A stretch of DNA of 64,000 nt from JACCXM01 sp046328335 (lineage in GTDB: Bacteria > Chloroflexota > Chloroflexia > Thermomicrobiales > UBA6265), in assembly GCA_046328335.1 (NCBI GenBank), contig JAXLWU010000026.1:1-64000 (forward strand), written 5' to 3'. Position numbers and translations under genes: made by a program. Under the pieces are notes generated by a model that saw only the letters and a list, made by a program, of their open reading frames with translations, had not been told where the DNA came from and made no database searches. How positions within the stretch are numbered: position 1 is the stretch's first letter; every line of letters starts with the position of its first letter. Shown here in pieces: positions 1-8,598 of this stretch.

Positions 1-81
1 AACACGAACGAGATTCCTCCTTCGTCGGAATGGCACGGATGCCGCGCGTCGCTCTGTAGAAGAGGGACCGCAAACCAGTGG
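1..81. repeat. Dispersed SFRGTR-type repeat fragment
   Basis: This left-edge spacer carries GATTCCTCCTTCGTCGGAAT, which resembles the repeat seen again near 3337-3453, 7858-7980, 19960-20040, 56449-56533 and 63066-63150. No gene is visible in it. Confidence 0.5.
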
Positions 82-1086
82 TCAGTTCGCGTCGTCGTCG
101 AACCAGATCGGGTTCGTCCACGCCTTGCGGCCGTGATCGTCGCGGACCACGACGCGCGCGTATGGGCGCGTCCACCCCGAGAGATCGAACTCCGCTTCGG
201 TGACGCCCTGCTCGCCGACCATCTGGTACTTGGCGGGACCGCCGAGGAGGAAAATGCGGTTGGCGGGCGAGGTCCGCACGTGCAGGCGCTTGCCCGGTTC
301 GACCACGAGATCGTGAATCACCGGTCCCGTGCTGGAGTAGTAGTCGCCGGCCTTCAGGGCGGAAACCAGGGCATCGGGATCGAGGGATGCGCTCTTGACC
401 ATCGTCCACCCGGCGGCGCGGTCGCGCGTGTTGAGGACGAAATGGGCGTCGTCAGTGGCGCAGGCGGTCAGGCGCTTGCCGCGGGCCAGGAGCAGATCGA
501 GCATGTACGCGCCTTCGGCGGCGTCGTTGTCGTCGCTGGCGGAGGCGTTGTAGATCTCCAGGGCGTGGATTGGTCCCAGCGCCTCGACATCGCGGTCGGT
601 CATGGTGAACCACTGTGGGTGCGGCGCCACAACGAAGGCCCCGGCGTCCAGCGCGCGTTGCGCCAGTTCTGGCCCGGTCTCCTCACGTGGCGATGGCGCG
701 AAATCGAGCGGCAGGCCGACGGCGAGAATGTGCCACGGCTCGCCGTGCTCCATGCGGTGGACGGCGGGATGCAACTCGGCGCCGATGAGCGTGGTGAAGC
801 GATCGGACCGGAAGGGACGGGTATCGACCAGCGGCCAGTCGTAGCGTTCGAGGAAGTGTTCGGTCAGGGCCAGAAAGTCATAGCCGGCATTCTCGTAGAA
901 GCGGCAGACCTCTTCTGGTGAGCGCAACCCATCCGAGAGGGTGGAATGGGTGTGCAGATTGCCCTGCCAGAACCGGCCGGGGCGGGAAAAGACGGTCTCC
1001 ACGCGCGACTCCGCCTGCGAGCGCCAGAGTACGTCCGGCGCCATGCCGCGACCCGGCCATCCGGGCGCGGCGCGATTATCGCGCAC
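82..1086 (-). CDS. PHP-domain metallohydrolase (CehA/McbA-like)
   Basis: This is a predicted metal-dependent phosphoesterase or hydrolase of the PHP superfamily, probably cytoplasmic. The N-terminal metal motif GNLHTHSTLSDG (about residues 42-53) is the classic HxHxxxSDG signature. Later LTEHF, the conserved HP in VVAPHPQW and the DDAH near residue 215 supply the other metal ligands. The last third is a beta-rich tail seen in CehA/McbA-type members. The substrate cannot be read from the sequence. The longest frame begins with GTG at 1086, but an ATG at 1044 would remove only 14 residues and neither start has a strong ribosome binding site. It lies 68 bases downstream of the membrane protein gene on the same strand, so the two may be co-transcribed. 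Confidence 0.75.
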   Translation of the reverse strand: MRDNRAAPGWPGRGMAPDVLWRSQAESRVETVFSRPGRFWQGNLHTHSTLSDGLRSPEEVCRFYENAGYDFLALTEHFLERYDWPLVDTRPFRSDRFTTLIGAELHPAVHRMEHGEPWHILAVGLPLDFAPSPREETGPELAQRALDAGAFVVAPHPQWFTMTDRDVEALGPIHALEIYNASASDDNDAAEGAYMLDLLLARGKRLTACATDDAHFVLNTRDRAAGWTMVKSASLDPDALVSALKAGDYYSSTGPVIHDLVVEPGKRLHVRTSPANRIFLLGGPAKYQMVGEQGVTEAEFDLSGWTRPYARVVVRDDHGRKAWTNPIWFDDDAN

Positions 1087-1154
1087 CTCGAATCGGGAAA
1101 TCTGGCGGAGAGGGCTAAATGACGTCGGGTCGCGCGGCGGCGTTCGGCAGTGCG

Positions 1155-1697
1155 CTAACTGCCGCCAACCCCGACGATCTGGATGGTCCTGGCGGTTGCG
1201 CCAATCAGCGGTATCTCGGCCGCGGTCCGGCCCTGGTAGGAACCACGCACCAATTGCCGCAGGAGGAGGACGAAGTCGTCATCTTCGCGGCCACCGGAAA
1301 GCCAGACGGTCATCGGCCGCGCGCCGGCCACGCCCTGGAGCCGCACACCGCCGCGGCGTCGGGATACCCCACCGAATTCAGTCCAGCGCCGAAACCCGGT
1401 CTGACCTGCCTGGATGCCGTGGGCGGTCAAGGTGTAGTGGAATGGAAGGGCAAGAAGCACCGCTACCAACGCGGCGACGACGATTGGCAGCCACGGCGCG
1501 ACGAGGTTCGCGAACGCGGCGAGGAGCGCCGCGCCAATGAGCAGCGCGCCAGGCAAGGCGTTCATCCGCAGCCGGCCATAGAGAGACAGCGGCTGGCGGT
1601 GGACCAGATTCCCGGTCGGGTTCGCGCCCCATGGCGTCCAGACCCGGAGGAAGAGCGCCAAGGTGAGCAGGACAAGGATGAGAGCCAGTGTATTCAT
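1155..1697 (-). CDS. Small membrane protein of unknown function
   Basis: I do not recognise this 180-residue protein. It has an N-terminal hydrophobic helix (MNTLALILVLLTLALFL, residues 1-17) and a hydrophobic hairpin around residues 50-85 rich in Ala, Leu and Val, followed by a soluble C-terminal part of about 90 residues containing RRRGGVRLQGVAG and a VLLLRQLVRGSYQGR stretch. This resembles small bacterial PH-domain-like membrane proteins, but that is only an impression. It begins with ATG and precedes the PHP hydrolase gene in the same direction. A cytoplasmic membrane location is likely. Confidence 0.55.
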   Translation of the reverse strand: MNTLALILVLLTLALFLRVWTPWGANPTGNLVHRQPLSLYGRLRMNALPGALLIGAALLAAFANLVAPWLPIVVAALVAVLLALPFHYTLTAHGIQAGQTGFRRWTEFGGVSRRRGGVRLQGVAGARPMTVWLSGGREDDDFVLLLRQLVRGSYQGRTAAEIPLIGATARTIQIVGVGGS

Positions 1698-2242
1698 ACT
1701 ACGTGTCCAGCGGCAGCGACCCGCATCGCGCCGTGCGCGAGCCCGTGCTGCCGTATCTTCTTCGGTCGCGGGGCACGTTCAGTTCCTGAAGCATGAATTC
1801 CGCGTCCGTACGCTCAAACGCGCCATCACGATACCCGGTTCCCCGACATCGCGATACGCTGACCGGTTTGCCGATCGCGTCCCCGGTCTACGCGCAAGTC
1901 TGCCATCGCCGAAGTCGATAGTCCTTGGCTGCGAGTTAAGATCGCCTGGCGCCTCGATTGGCACCTCGCCACAAACAGAGACCGCTGGCGATCTCCGTTG
2001 CCTTCATTCATGAGACGCCGGAGACTGCCGATTGTGACATGGAGGTAGGACAACAGGCTGGCGGAAATGGCCGATTGCGTCCGGTTTGCTGACGGACGGG
2101 ATCGCTATCATTCGCGGCGTCAGCCTTTACCCCAACCCCGCTTCTTCAGTGGCTGGAGACGAGTTCGTGCCGGCGCGGTGACTGAAGGCCGCTGCAGCTC
2201 GCGATCAACGCGGGTGGTCGTTGCGATCGAGGGTGAGACCAG
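1698..2242. other. Intergenic region, no gene seen
   Basis: These 545 bases separate divergent genes. Short frames on both strands lack recognisable motifs or ribosome binding sites. Promoters for both flanking genes should lie here, but I could not fix one by eye. Confidence 0.5.
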
Positions 2243-3214
2243 ATGGGCGAGACGCGGATCGAACGGATCGGGGTAATCGGGGCGGGGACGATGGGGCACG
2301 GCATCGCCCTGGAGTTCGCCGCGTATGGCTATGATGTTGCGCTGCATGACCGCGACGAGGCTCAACTCGACCGCGCTCGGGTCGGGATCGCCGAAGGCCT
2401 CGATCGTCTGGTGGCGATTGAGCGGATCAACGGGGAGGATGCGGCAGCGGCGCCCCCGCGCATCACCCTCGGCAGCGACCTGACTCAGGCGGTCGGCGGC
2501 GCCGATCTCGTCATCGAGGCGGTCTCGGAAAATCTCGCGGTGAAACAGGCGCTCTTCCGCGAACTCGATTCCCTCGCGCCGCTCCACGCGATCATTGCCA
2601 GCAACACCTCGACCTTCATGCCGAGTCTCCTCGCCGCCGCCACGGCCAGACCGGAACAGGTTCTCGTGGCGCATTATTTCAACCCGCCGCACCTGCTGCC
2701 GCTGGTCGAACTGGTGCGGGGCGAGCAGACGAGCGACGCCACGATCGCCGCGCTGCGCGACCTCTATCGCGGCATCGGCAAAGCCCCCGCGGTGGTGGCG
2801 AAAGAAGCGCCCGGGTTCGTCGGCAATCGCATTCAGGCCGCCATCTTTCGCGAGTCGCTGGCGATCGTCGCGGCCGGGATTGCCACCATCGAGGATGTCG
2901 ACACCATCGTGAAGAACGGGTTCGGCCGCCGCCTCGCCGTTGCCGGACCGTTCGAGATCGCCGACGCCGCCGGGTTGGATATCAAACTCGCGGTCTGCGA
3001 GCAATTGTTCCCCGATATCGCCTCCGAGACGGAGATCCCGGAGCTGTTGCGCGCGCGCGTCGCCCGCGGCGATCTCGGGCAGAAGACGGGCAAGGGATAC
3101 TACGCCTGGACGCCGGAATCGGCCGCCGCCTTGCGGCAGCGGATCAGCGACGGACTCGCCGCGATCGCGCAACTGACCGCCAGGGAACGCAACGGCGGGC
3201 AAACGACGGTGTAG
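2243..3214 (+). CDS. 3-hydroxyacyl-CoA dehydrogenase (3-hydroxybutyryl-CoA dehydrogenase type)
   Basis: The enzyme oxidises 3-hydroxyacyl-CoA with NAD(P)+ in fatty acid beta-oxidation or butanoate metabolism. The N-terminal Rossmann motif is GVIGAGTMGHGIA (residues 9-21). The family signatures NTSTF (SNTS region), the catalytic-His segment AHYFNPPHLLPLVELV and PGFVGNRIQA follow. The C-terminal helical domain ends with the usual GQKTGKGYYAW motif. The 323-residue length fits the single-function family, with no hydratase fusion. The ATG follows a purine-rich GAGGGTGAGA site. The gene is alone on its strand, so the pathway partner is not local. Confidence 0.88.
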   Translation: MGETRIERIGVIGAGTMGHGIALEFAAYGYDVALHDRDEAQLDRARVGIAEGLDRLVAIERINGEDAAAAPPRITLGSDLTQAVGGADLVIEAVSENLAVKQALFRELDSLAPLHAIIASNTSTFMPSLLAAATARPEQVLVAHYFNPPHLLPLVELVRGEQTSDATIAALRDLYRGIGKAPAVVAKEAPGFVGNRIQAAIFRESLAIVAAGIATIEDVDTIVKNGFGRRLAVAGPFEIADAAGLDIKLAVCEQLFPDIASETEIPELLRARVARGDLGQKTGKGYYAWTPESAAALRQRISDGLAAIAQLTARERNGGQTTV

Positions 3215-3336
3215 GCGAGCCACGGTTCGTTCGCTCGCTCAGGCAGCGCCTGAATCGCGAACGCTTCGCCGCTGCCTTGGCAGATGACGGAAAGCCGCCG
3301 TTGGCGCAAGCCGTTGCGATCGGGCCCACCGCGACG

Positions 3337-3453
3337 TGCACACGTTGTGTCGTTCCGACGAGCGCCATAGGTGTCGTCCCGACGCAGGAGGGACCTCCGT
3401 CCGTTCGCACACGGTCATGAGCGCCAAGATTCCTCGTTCCTCGGAATGACACG
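3337..3453. repeat. Dispersed SFRGTR-type repeat
   Basis: In the gap 3215-3601 no gene is seen. It holds GTCGTCCCGACGCAGGAGGG and TCCTCGTTCCTCGGAATGAC, parts of a repeat that recurs near 7858, 19960, 56449 and 63066. In translation it gives a recurring SFRGTRNL-like string, a useful fingerprint. Confidence 0.6.
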
Positions 3454-3601
3454 TCTTTCGCACGCCGCTCCAGTGGCTGAGTCCCGCGGTTTGTCAGTTG
3501 TCTGACGTGCCCTCATCACGGCGTGTTGACCTCCTGGCACCGTTTCTGCGGTAGTGATGCTCGCCCCACCCAAGAACCCCGCCAGACGCAGGGAGGTTCG
3601 T

Positions 3602-4183
3602 ATGACCACCAAGTTGGTCAAGGGGATGCCGGTTGTCAGCCTCGCCGATGGCGCCACGCTCGGCACGATCGATCGCGTCTACTTCGATCCGGGGCAGATG
3701 GCCGTGGTCGGCTTCACCTTCCATCAACGGAGTGGGATCTTCGGCGGGGGCACGTCCGGACTGATCGACATCAGCGACGTTCACGCCTTTGGTCCCGACG
3801 CGGTGACGGTCAATGACGTCGCCGTGGTCCGCAGCGATCTGGCGGTCGAGGTGGGCCATGACGAGCTGCTCGAGCTGGAGACGCTCCTCAAACGGACGGT
3901 GATGACCGAGAGCGGCGAAACGATCGGCCGCGTCGCGGCGATCCAGTTCGGCGATTCCTCGCACGTGCTGGTCGCGCTCGACGTCGAGGCGGCAGGCGGA
4001 CCGCGGCGGGTCGATGCGCGGGAGATCAAAACCGTCGGTCCTGAGTTGATCATCGTCGCCGACCCGCTCCCGGTCGCCGCGCCGGTCACCGTCCGCACCA
4101 TCGGCGCGGTGCGCCAGACCACGGCGAAGCGGATCCCGCCTGAGGAACCGCGTCGTGAAAACCTCCGCGTCATCGGCGCGTAG
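3602..4183 (+). CDS. PRC-barrel domain protein
   Basis: The N-terminal half (about residues 1-80) reads as a PRC-barrel: KGMPVVSLADGATLGTIDRVYFD is the typical opening, with a conserved Gly-Thr-Ile and an Asp-Pro turn. A second, weaker PRC-like unit begins near residue 98 (RTVMTESGETIGRVAAIQF). PRC-barrels occur in RimM-like RNA-processing proteins and in small stress or photosynthetic reaction-centre proteins; which role applies is unknown. A longer frame exists upstream, but the ATG at 3602 has GGGAGG seven bases before it (3590-3595), which decides the start. It is a single-gene unit. Confidence 0.78.
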   Translation: MTTKLVKGMPVVSLADGATLGTIDRVYFDPGQMAVVGFTFHQRSGIFGGGTSGLIDISDVHAFGPDAVTVNDVAVVRSDLAVEVGHDELLELETLLKRTVMTESGETIGRVAAIQFGDSSHVLVALDVEAAGGPRRVDAREIKTVGPELIIVADPLPVAAPVTVRTIGAVRQTTAKRIPPEEPRRENLRVIGA

Positions 4184-4465
4184 GGCGTCACGGCCGCCGT
4201 AACGACGGCTGGTTCGTGCCAACGCAGGACGAACTCCGTCGCTGGTGCGCTCTTTCGCAACGGGCTCTCGCCCCCTGAGCAAGACTCCGGTTTTGCTCCA
4301 CTCCGCGCCCGCCGACCGTTCGCAAGGTGAGGGCTGCCAGTTCGGCAGCGGGAATAAACAGGTCTCGTACTGCGTCAGGAACGGTATCCAGACGGGGTCA
4401 CGGGAGGGACGACCCGGTACCGACCCGGCTGGAAGATCGATTACCCGACAGTGGAGGGTTTCCCG

Positions 4466-4831
4466 ATGCGACGCGCGTTCCTGCTCCTCGCCGTTGTCCT
4501 GCTCATGGCGCTGCCCGCGGCGGCGTTGGCGAACGGGGCTGTAACGTCGGTCCCGAACAATGCGGCCAGCGCCTATCAGATGGGTGGCGCGGCAGTGACC
4601 ATCGTCGACTATGCCTTTTCGCCGGCATGGGTCTCGGTGCCGGTGGGAAGCACCGTCTCCTGGGTCAATGCCGGCGCCGCGCCGCACACCGTCACCTCGG
4701 ACGGCGGCATCTTCGATTCAGGCACCCTCGGCTCTGGCGGCGGCTATAGCGTGACCTTTTCCGCGCCGGGGTACTACACCTATCACTGCGCGATTCACCC
4801 CAACATGACCGGCGCCGTGCAAGTGAACTGA
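4466..4831 (+). CDS. Exported cupredoxin (plastocyanin-like copper protein)
   Basis: This is a small extracytoplasmic blue-copper-type protein. Residues 1-23 form a signal peptide (RRAFLLLAVVLLMALPAAALA). The mature domain carries the cupredoxin fingerprint: GSTVSWVNAGAAPHTV supplies the first His ligand, and YYTYHCAIHPNMTGAVQV supplies Cys, the second His and Met in the order Cys-x2-His-x4-Met. All four type-1 copper ligands are present. The ATG at 4466 is chosen because GGAGGG lies just before it; an in-frame GTG at 4451 overlaps that site. It probably shuttles electrons at the cell surface. A perfect hairpin follows. Confidence 0.88.
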   Translation: MRRAFLLLAVVLLMALPAAALANGAVTSVPNNAASAYQMGGAAVTIVDYAFSPAWVSVPVGSTVSWVNAGAAPHTVTSDGGIFDSGTLGSGGGYSVTFSAPGYYTYHCAIHPNMTGAVQVN

Positions 4832-4952
4832 TCCTGATGGCCCGAGGACGGCCGCACCCCTAACCCCGCTCCAATTGCGACGGTTGAAGGGGAAGGTAAG
4901 TCCGAAAGCGGGTGGTTTCACTGGCGAGGCACTGCTACGACGCGGCAAAAAG

Positions 4953-4980
4953 CCCCTCTCCCATCGGAATGGGAGAGGGG
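4953..4980. terminator. Perfect 12-bp hairpin between convergent genes; member of a repeated palindrome family
   Basis: The arms CCCCTCTCCCAT and ATGGGAGAGGGG flank a CGGA loop, with AAAAAG before and TTT after. It sits between the convergent cupredoxin and M20 genes and could end both transcripts. The same element occurs at 10005-10032 inside an operon. Confidence 0.7.
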
Positions 4981-5003
4981 TTTGGGGTGAGGGCTTCCCG
5001 GAC

Positions 5004-6356
5004 CTACCCCGGCACGTCCTGCAGTTGCCCCATCCGCTCCAGCACCAGCGCCTCGGCCACAATCATCCGCTCCAGTTCTCCCAGATCGAGGCTCTCGTTC
5101 GCCGCGTGAACCTGGGAGTCCTGATCACCTGGACCCCAAACGACGAATTCGGCATCGGGCGCGATTTGTTGCAGCGTGGTCAGCAGCGGAATGGTTCCGC
5201 CGGAACCGGTCATCTTCGCTTCCGCGCCAAAGGCCTCAGCGGCGGCGAGTTTCGCCGCCGCGAAGAGGGGGCCGCTCGTCTTGCCGAGGAAGGCCGGTCC
5301 GGAATTGGCGGGTGCGACGACCACCTCGACCCCCCACGGCGCGACGGCATGGATATGGTTCATCAGCGCCCGCAGCGATTCATCGACATCGGAGCCGGGC
5401 GCGATGCGCAGCGAGATGCGCGCCTTCGCCTCCGGGATGAGACTGTTGGAGGCGCCCGCGGTCGGGGGCGCATCGAGACCGATGGCGGTCACCGAGGGTC
5501 GCGCCCAAAGCCGGGTGGCGAGGGTGCCACTGCCCATCAGCCCGACGCCCGGCAACACGCCGGCCGCTTCCCGATAGTCGGCCTCGGGAATGCCAACCCC
5601 GTCCCACTCGAAGCGAGTCAGGCCCGGGATCGCCACGTCGCCGTGTTCGTCGAGCAGGCTGTCGATAATGCGGATCAACGCCATCAGCGCGTCCGGCGCG
5701 GCACCGCCGAAGGAGCCGGAGTGGGCCATCCCCTTCAGGGAGCGGACGGTGACATCGCAGGCGACAATGCCGCGCAGCGCGATCGTCAGTTCCGGTTCGC
5801 CGCGCTTCAAGTTCCCGCCGTCGTTGATGATGAACCCGTCACAGCGGGCGAGTTGGGGATTGGCGGCGATCAGCGCATCGAGCGTGCTGCCGGTCTCTTC
5901 CTCGCCTTCGATGAGGACCTTGACCCCCACCGGAGGGTTGCCGCCAAACGCGGCCAGCGCCGCGGCGATGATCATCACCCCGGACTTGTCATCACTGGCG
6001 CCCCGGCCGTACATGCGGCCCTCCCGGATTTCGGGGATGAACGGTTCGGTATCCCAGCCCTGATCGAGCGGTGCCGGCTGAATGTCGTAGTGGGCGTAGA
6101 GGAGCAGGGTGGGCGCTCCCGGCGGCGCCGGAATGTCCGCGAACACGGCGGGGTACCCGCCTGGCACCTCCAGCAGCCGCGCGTCTGGCGCCCCGTACCG
6201 CGCCAGCAGTTCGACGATCGCTTGCGCGGTCTCCAGCACCGGCTCGGCGGGGAATCCCGGGAAGGCGCAGGATGGAAGCCGCACCAGCGCGGCGAGGTCC
6301 TCGATCACCGTTGGCAACATCGCTTCGACGCGGCCGCTGATCTCTTCGACAGGCAT
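5004..6356 (-). CDS. M20 family dipeptidase / peptidase
   Basis: A zinc-dependent exopeptidase of the M20/M25/M40 family, cytoplasmic. Recognisable landmarks are LLYAHYDIQP (first metal His and catalytic Asp, near residue 75), GRGASDDKSGVM (bridging Asp, near 110), IEGEEETGS (catalytic Glu-Glu, near 145) and WGPGDQDSQVHAANESLDL near the C-terminus with the last His. The dimerisation lid begins around residue 190. Length (450 residues) fits dipeptidases acting on peptides or acylated amino acids. The start at 6356 is preferred because GGGGAG lies seven bases upstream; a longer frame begins at 6374. Confidence 0.88.
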   Translation of the reverse strand: MPVEEISGRVEAMLPTVIEDLAALVRLPSCAFPGFPAEPVLETAQAIVELLARYGAPDARLLEVPGGYPAVFADIPAPPGAPTLLLYAHYDIQPAPLDQGWDTEPFIPEIREGRMYGRGASDDKSGVMIIAAALAAFGGNPPVGVKVLIEGEEETGSTLDALIAANPQLARCDGFIINDGGNLKRGEPELTIALRGIVACDVTVRSLKGMAHSGSFGGAAPDALMALIRIIDSLLDEHGDVAIPGLTRFEWDGVGIPEADYREAAGVLPGVGLMGSGTLATRLWARPSVTAIGLDAPPTAGASNSLIPEAKARISLRIAPGSDVDESLRALMNHIHAVAPWGVEVVVAPANSGPAFLGKTSGPLFAAAKLAAAEAFGAEAKMTGSGGTIPLLTTLQQIAPDAEFVVWGPGDQDSQVHAANESLDLGELERMIVAEALVLERMGQLQDVPG

Positions 6357-6452
6357 GAATTGCTCCCCTTGCATCCAACGATCACCGTCGTCTTATAGCA
6401 GGGAGCGGGCCGCTCGCAAAACCGGGACCGCTAGACCGTGAGGGATGGCCGC

Positions 6453-7658
6453 TCAGCAGGCGGCGAGCGCCTGGTCGAGATCGTCCATCAGATCGGCCAC
6501 GTCCTCGATTCCGGCCGAAAGCCGTACTAACCCGTCACCGATCCCGGCCGCGTGACGTTCCTCTTCGGTCAGGGCGCGGTGGGTGGACATCGGCGGGTAG
6601 AGCACCGTGGTGTAGACATCGCCGAGGGTGGTCACCGGGAGACAGATGCGCAACGCGCGGAGGAAGGCGAAGACCCGCTCCTGACCGGCGCCGGCGATCT
6701 CGAAGGCGACAATGCCGCCGCGCAACTCGTCGTTGAAGATGCCGCTGGTCGCGTCGGGCGCGACCAGACCGGGGTAGTAGACGCGGGCGATGCGCGGGTG
6801 CCGCGCCAGCCAGCAGGCGAGCGTGGCGGCGTTTTCGCACTGGCGGCGCATACGGAGCGAGAGGGTCTTGACGCCGCGCAGGGTCAACCAGGCCTCGAAG
6901 GGACCGAGCACGGCGCCGGTCAGTTTGCCGAGTTCGGTCAGCTCCTGGATACGGCTGGAATTGGACGCCACGATGCCGCCGGTGGCGTCGCCGTGGCCGC
7001 CGAGATACTTGGTGGTGGAGTGGACCACCGTATCGACCCCGAAGCGGGCCGGATTGACCAGCAACGGGGTGGCGAAGGTGTTGTCGACGATGGTGCGGAC
7101 GCGATGTCGTTTGGCGATGGCGACCAGCGCCGGGATCTCGGCGACGTGGACGAGCGGGTTGGAGATGGTCTCGAAGAGGAATACCCGCGGCCGCACCTCG
7201 GCCACCACTCGTTCGACTTCGGCGAGATCGAGGATATCGACGGAGATGGAGCGCACCCCAAGCGTGCCGAAGACATTGCCGAGCAGGGCGCGCGTCGCCC
7301 CGTACAGATCGCGGGCGGCGACGATGCGGTCTCCAGCCTGGACCTCGCCGAGAATCGCCGCCAGCAGGGCGGCCATCCCGGAACCGAAGGCGAGCGCGTC
7401 CTCCGTCTCCTCGAGCGTCGCCACGGCGACTTCCAGCGCGCGCACGGTCGGATTGCCGTGGCGGGTGTAGACGTAGCCGGGTTGCTCGCCGGCGAAGATC
7501 GCGTCCTGGGTGACGGGGTCGTCGGCCAGGTACGAGACCGAGGGGTAGATCGGGGTGACGGTTGGAACGAAACCGGGCCGCTCCGGCCGCTCCCCGGCAT
7601 GAACGGCGCGGGTGGTGAACCCGCGCCCGCGCTCGTATGTCGTCGCGTGGTCGCTCAC
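6453..7658 (-). CDS. PLP-dependent Cys/Met metabolism enzyme (cystathionine gamma-synthase/lyase type)
   Basis: A trans-sulfuration enzyme of the Cys/Met PLP family. The Schiff-base lysine is Lys217 in VVHSTTKYLGGHGD. Tyr and Arg of YVYTRHGNPT (about residues 62-71), FGSGMAAL, and VDNTFATPLL with the cofactor Asp192 are all present. The C-terminal part ends with the usual VRLSAGIED signature. The family includes cystathionine gamma-synthase, cystathionine gamma-lyase, methionine gamma-lyase and O-acetylhomoserine sulfhydrylase, and sequence alone does not decide. It lies upstream of nothing on its own strand, but the sulfate-assimilation operon 250 bases away on the same strand suggests sulfur amino acid synthesis. 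Confidence 0.88.
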   Translation of the reverse strand: MSDHATTYERGRGFTTRAVHAGERPERPGFVPTVTPIYPSVSYLADDPVTQDAIFAGEQPGYVYTRHGNPTVRALEVAVATLEETEDALAFGSGMAALLAAILGEVQAGDRIVAARDLYGATRALLGNVFGTLGVRSISVDILDLAEVERVVAEVRPRVFLFETISNPLVHVAEIPALVAIAKRHRVRTIVDNTFATPLLVNPARFGVDTVVHSTTKYLGGHGDATGGIVASNSSRIQELTELGKLTGAVLGPFEAWLTLRGVKTLSLRMRRQCENAATLACWLARHPRIARVYYPGLVAPDATSGIFNDELRGGIVAFEIAGAGQERVFAFLRALRICLPVTTLGDVYTTVLYPPMSTHRALTEEERHAAGIGDGLVRLSAGIEDVADLMDDLDQALAAC

Positions 7659-7819
7659 GCGCCATCTCCCTCATCGACCGGATACCGCATGGGTGAACCC
7701 TACCGCAAATGGACGAGGAACGCTCGGCGCTCGGTCAGCAAACCAGTGTCGGAAGCGGTTCAATCGAAGATCGCGAGGCGTGGCTCAGGGTACGGATCAA
7801 TGTTCCTCCCGCGACCTGC

Positions 7820-7846
7820 GTAGGGTGCGACGCTTGCGTCGCCCGC
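7820..7846. repeat. REP-like short palindrome (GTAGGGTGCGACGC type)
   Basis: GTAGGGTGCGACGCTTGCGT is followed by CGCCC to form an imperfect stem GGGTGCGACGC/GCGTCGCCC. Related copies lie at 11752-11776, 62201-62228, 63197-63224 and 63234-63258, in both orientations. Confidence 0.65.
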
Positions 7847-7857
7847 GGCCAGAGCGG

Positions 7858-7980
7858 GGTACACACGTTGTGCCATGCCGAGCCGGCGCGAGGCAGCTCG
7901 TCGTCCGTCAGGCTTGCGGCGGCCGATGTCCCTCCTGCGGTCGGGACGACACGACTCCTTCGTCGGGACGACACGACGCG
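7858..7980. repeat. Dispersed SFRGTR-type repeat, reaching into a coding end
   Basis: Contains two copies of TCGGGACGACACGAC and shares CACACGTTGTG with the copy near 3337. Its right end overlaps the last 25 or so codons of the unknown protein gene on the minus strand. Confidence 0.6.
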
Positions 7981-8579
7981 AGCGCGTTGCTCCAGCGCGG
8001 CGGGTAGGCTGGATCCTTGAGCAGGAAGCGGCCGAGCGCCTCCGCGAGCGCCGTCGCGGGGGTCGGCCCTTGACCCTCGCCCGTCGGGGCCTCGGGATCG
8101 CGCGGACGGGCGCCTGCCCAGACGATCGCCTGACTCCCAGCGTCATTGGGGGCCGCGACCTCGTACAGGAGGCAGAGTTCAGCCACGACCGTAACGAGGG
8201 CCGCGAGGCTGTGATCGGGCGTGACCCCGATGCGGGCCAGCGCCTGCTCCCACGGCGCCCGCGGTCCTGGCATGCGCTGCGGGGAAATGCGACGGGTGAC
8301 CCGACCGGCAATGCCGCTGACGTACTGGTTCCAGGGCCGTTCTCCCACCACCCACAGCCGGAGTTCGTTGCCATAGCCGGCGATGATGCCGTCGAATTGT
8401 CGCCGGTCCATACCGCGTGGCTCCAGGGCGTCTCGCCAGCCTTCCCAAAGCGGATCGGCGATCCATTCGCCCGAGACGACGAGCGGCAGTGCCGATTCCG
8501 GCGCCTGCTCCAGCGCCGCGCGCGCCAATGCGCGCAGGGCGGTGGGTTCGGCGGGCAGGGGCAGCATCGAGGTGGTCAT
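7908..8579 (-). CDS. Unknown protein, last gene of the sulfate-assimilation operon
   Basis: I do not recognise this 223-residue, probably soluble protein. Its body (residues 1-200) is rich in Ala, Leu and Trp, with motifs such as VSGEWIADPLWEGWRDAL and GYGNELRLWVVGERPWNQYV. The last 25 residues (SCRPDEGVVSSRPQEGH and on) are encoded by a dispersed intergenic repeat, so the original C-terminus probably ended near residue 198. The ATG at 8579 has AAGGAG six bases upstream; a GTG three bases earlier is too close to it. It begins 19 bases after the FrhB-like gene, so it is very likely co-transcribed with sulfite reductase and may be an accessory or maturation factor. That role is inference. Confidence 0.65.
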   Translation of the reverse strand: MTTSMLPLPAEPTALRALARAALEQAPESALPLVVSGEWIADPLWEGWRDALEPRGMDRRQFDGIIAGYGNELRLWVVGERPWNQYVSGIAGRVTRRISPQRMPGPRAPWEQALARIGVTPDHSLAALVTVVAELCLLYEVAAPNDAGSQAIVWAGARPRDPEAPTGEGQGPTPATALAEALGRFLLKDPAYPPRWSNALASCRPDEGVVSSRPQEGHRPPQA

Positions 8580-8598
8580 CACGCGCTCCTTCGTGTCG

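Noticed and set aside
4875..6398. 507-codon + strand frame
   Set aside because: It lies antisense to the M20 peptidase, which has all catalytic motifs; the frame has no motif and begins within a repeat.
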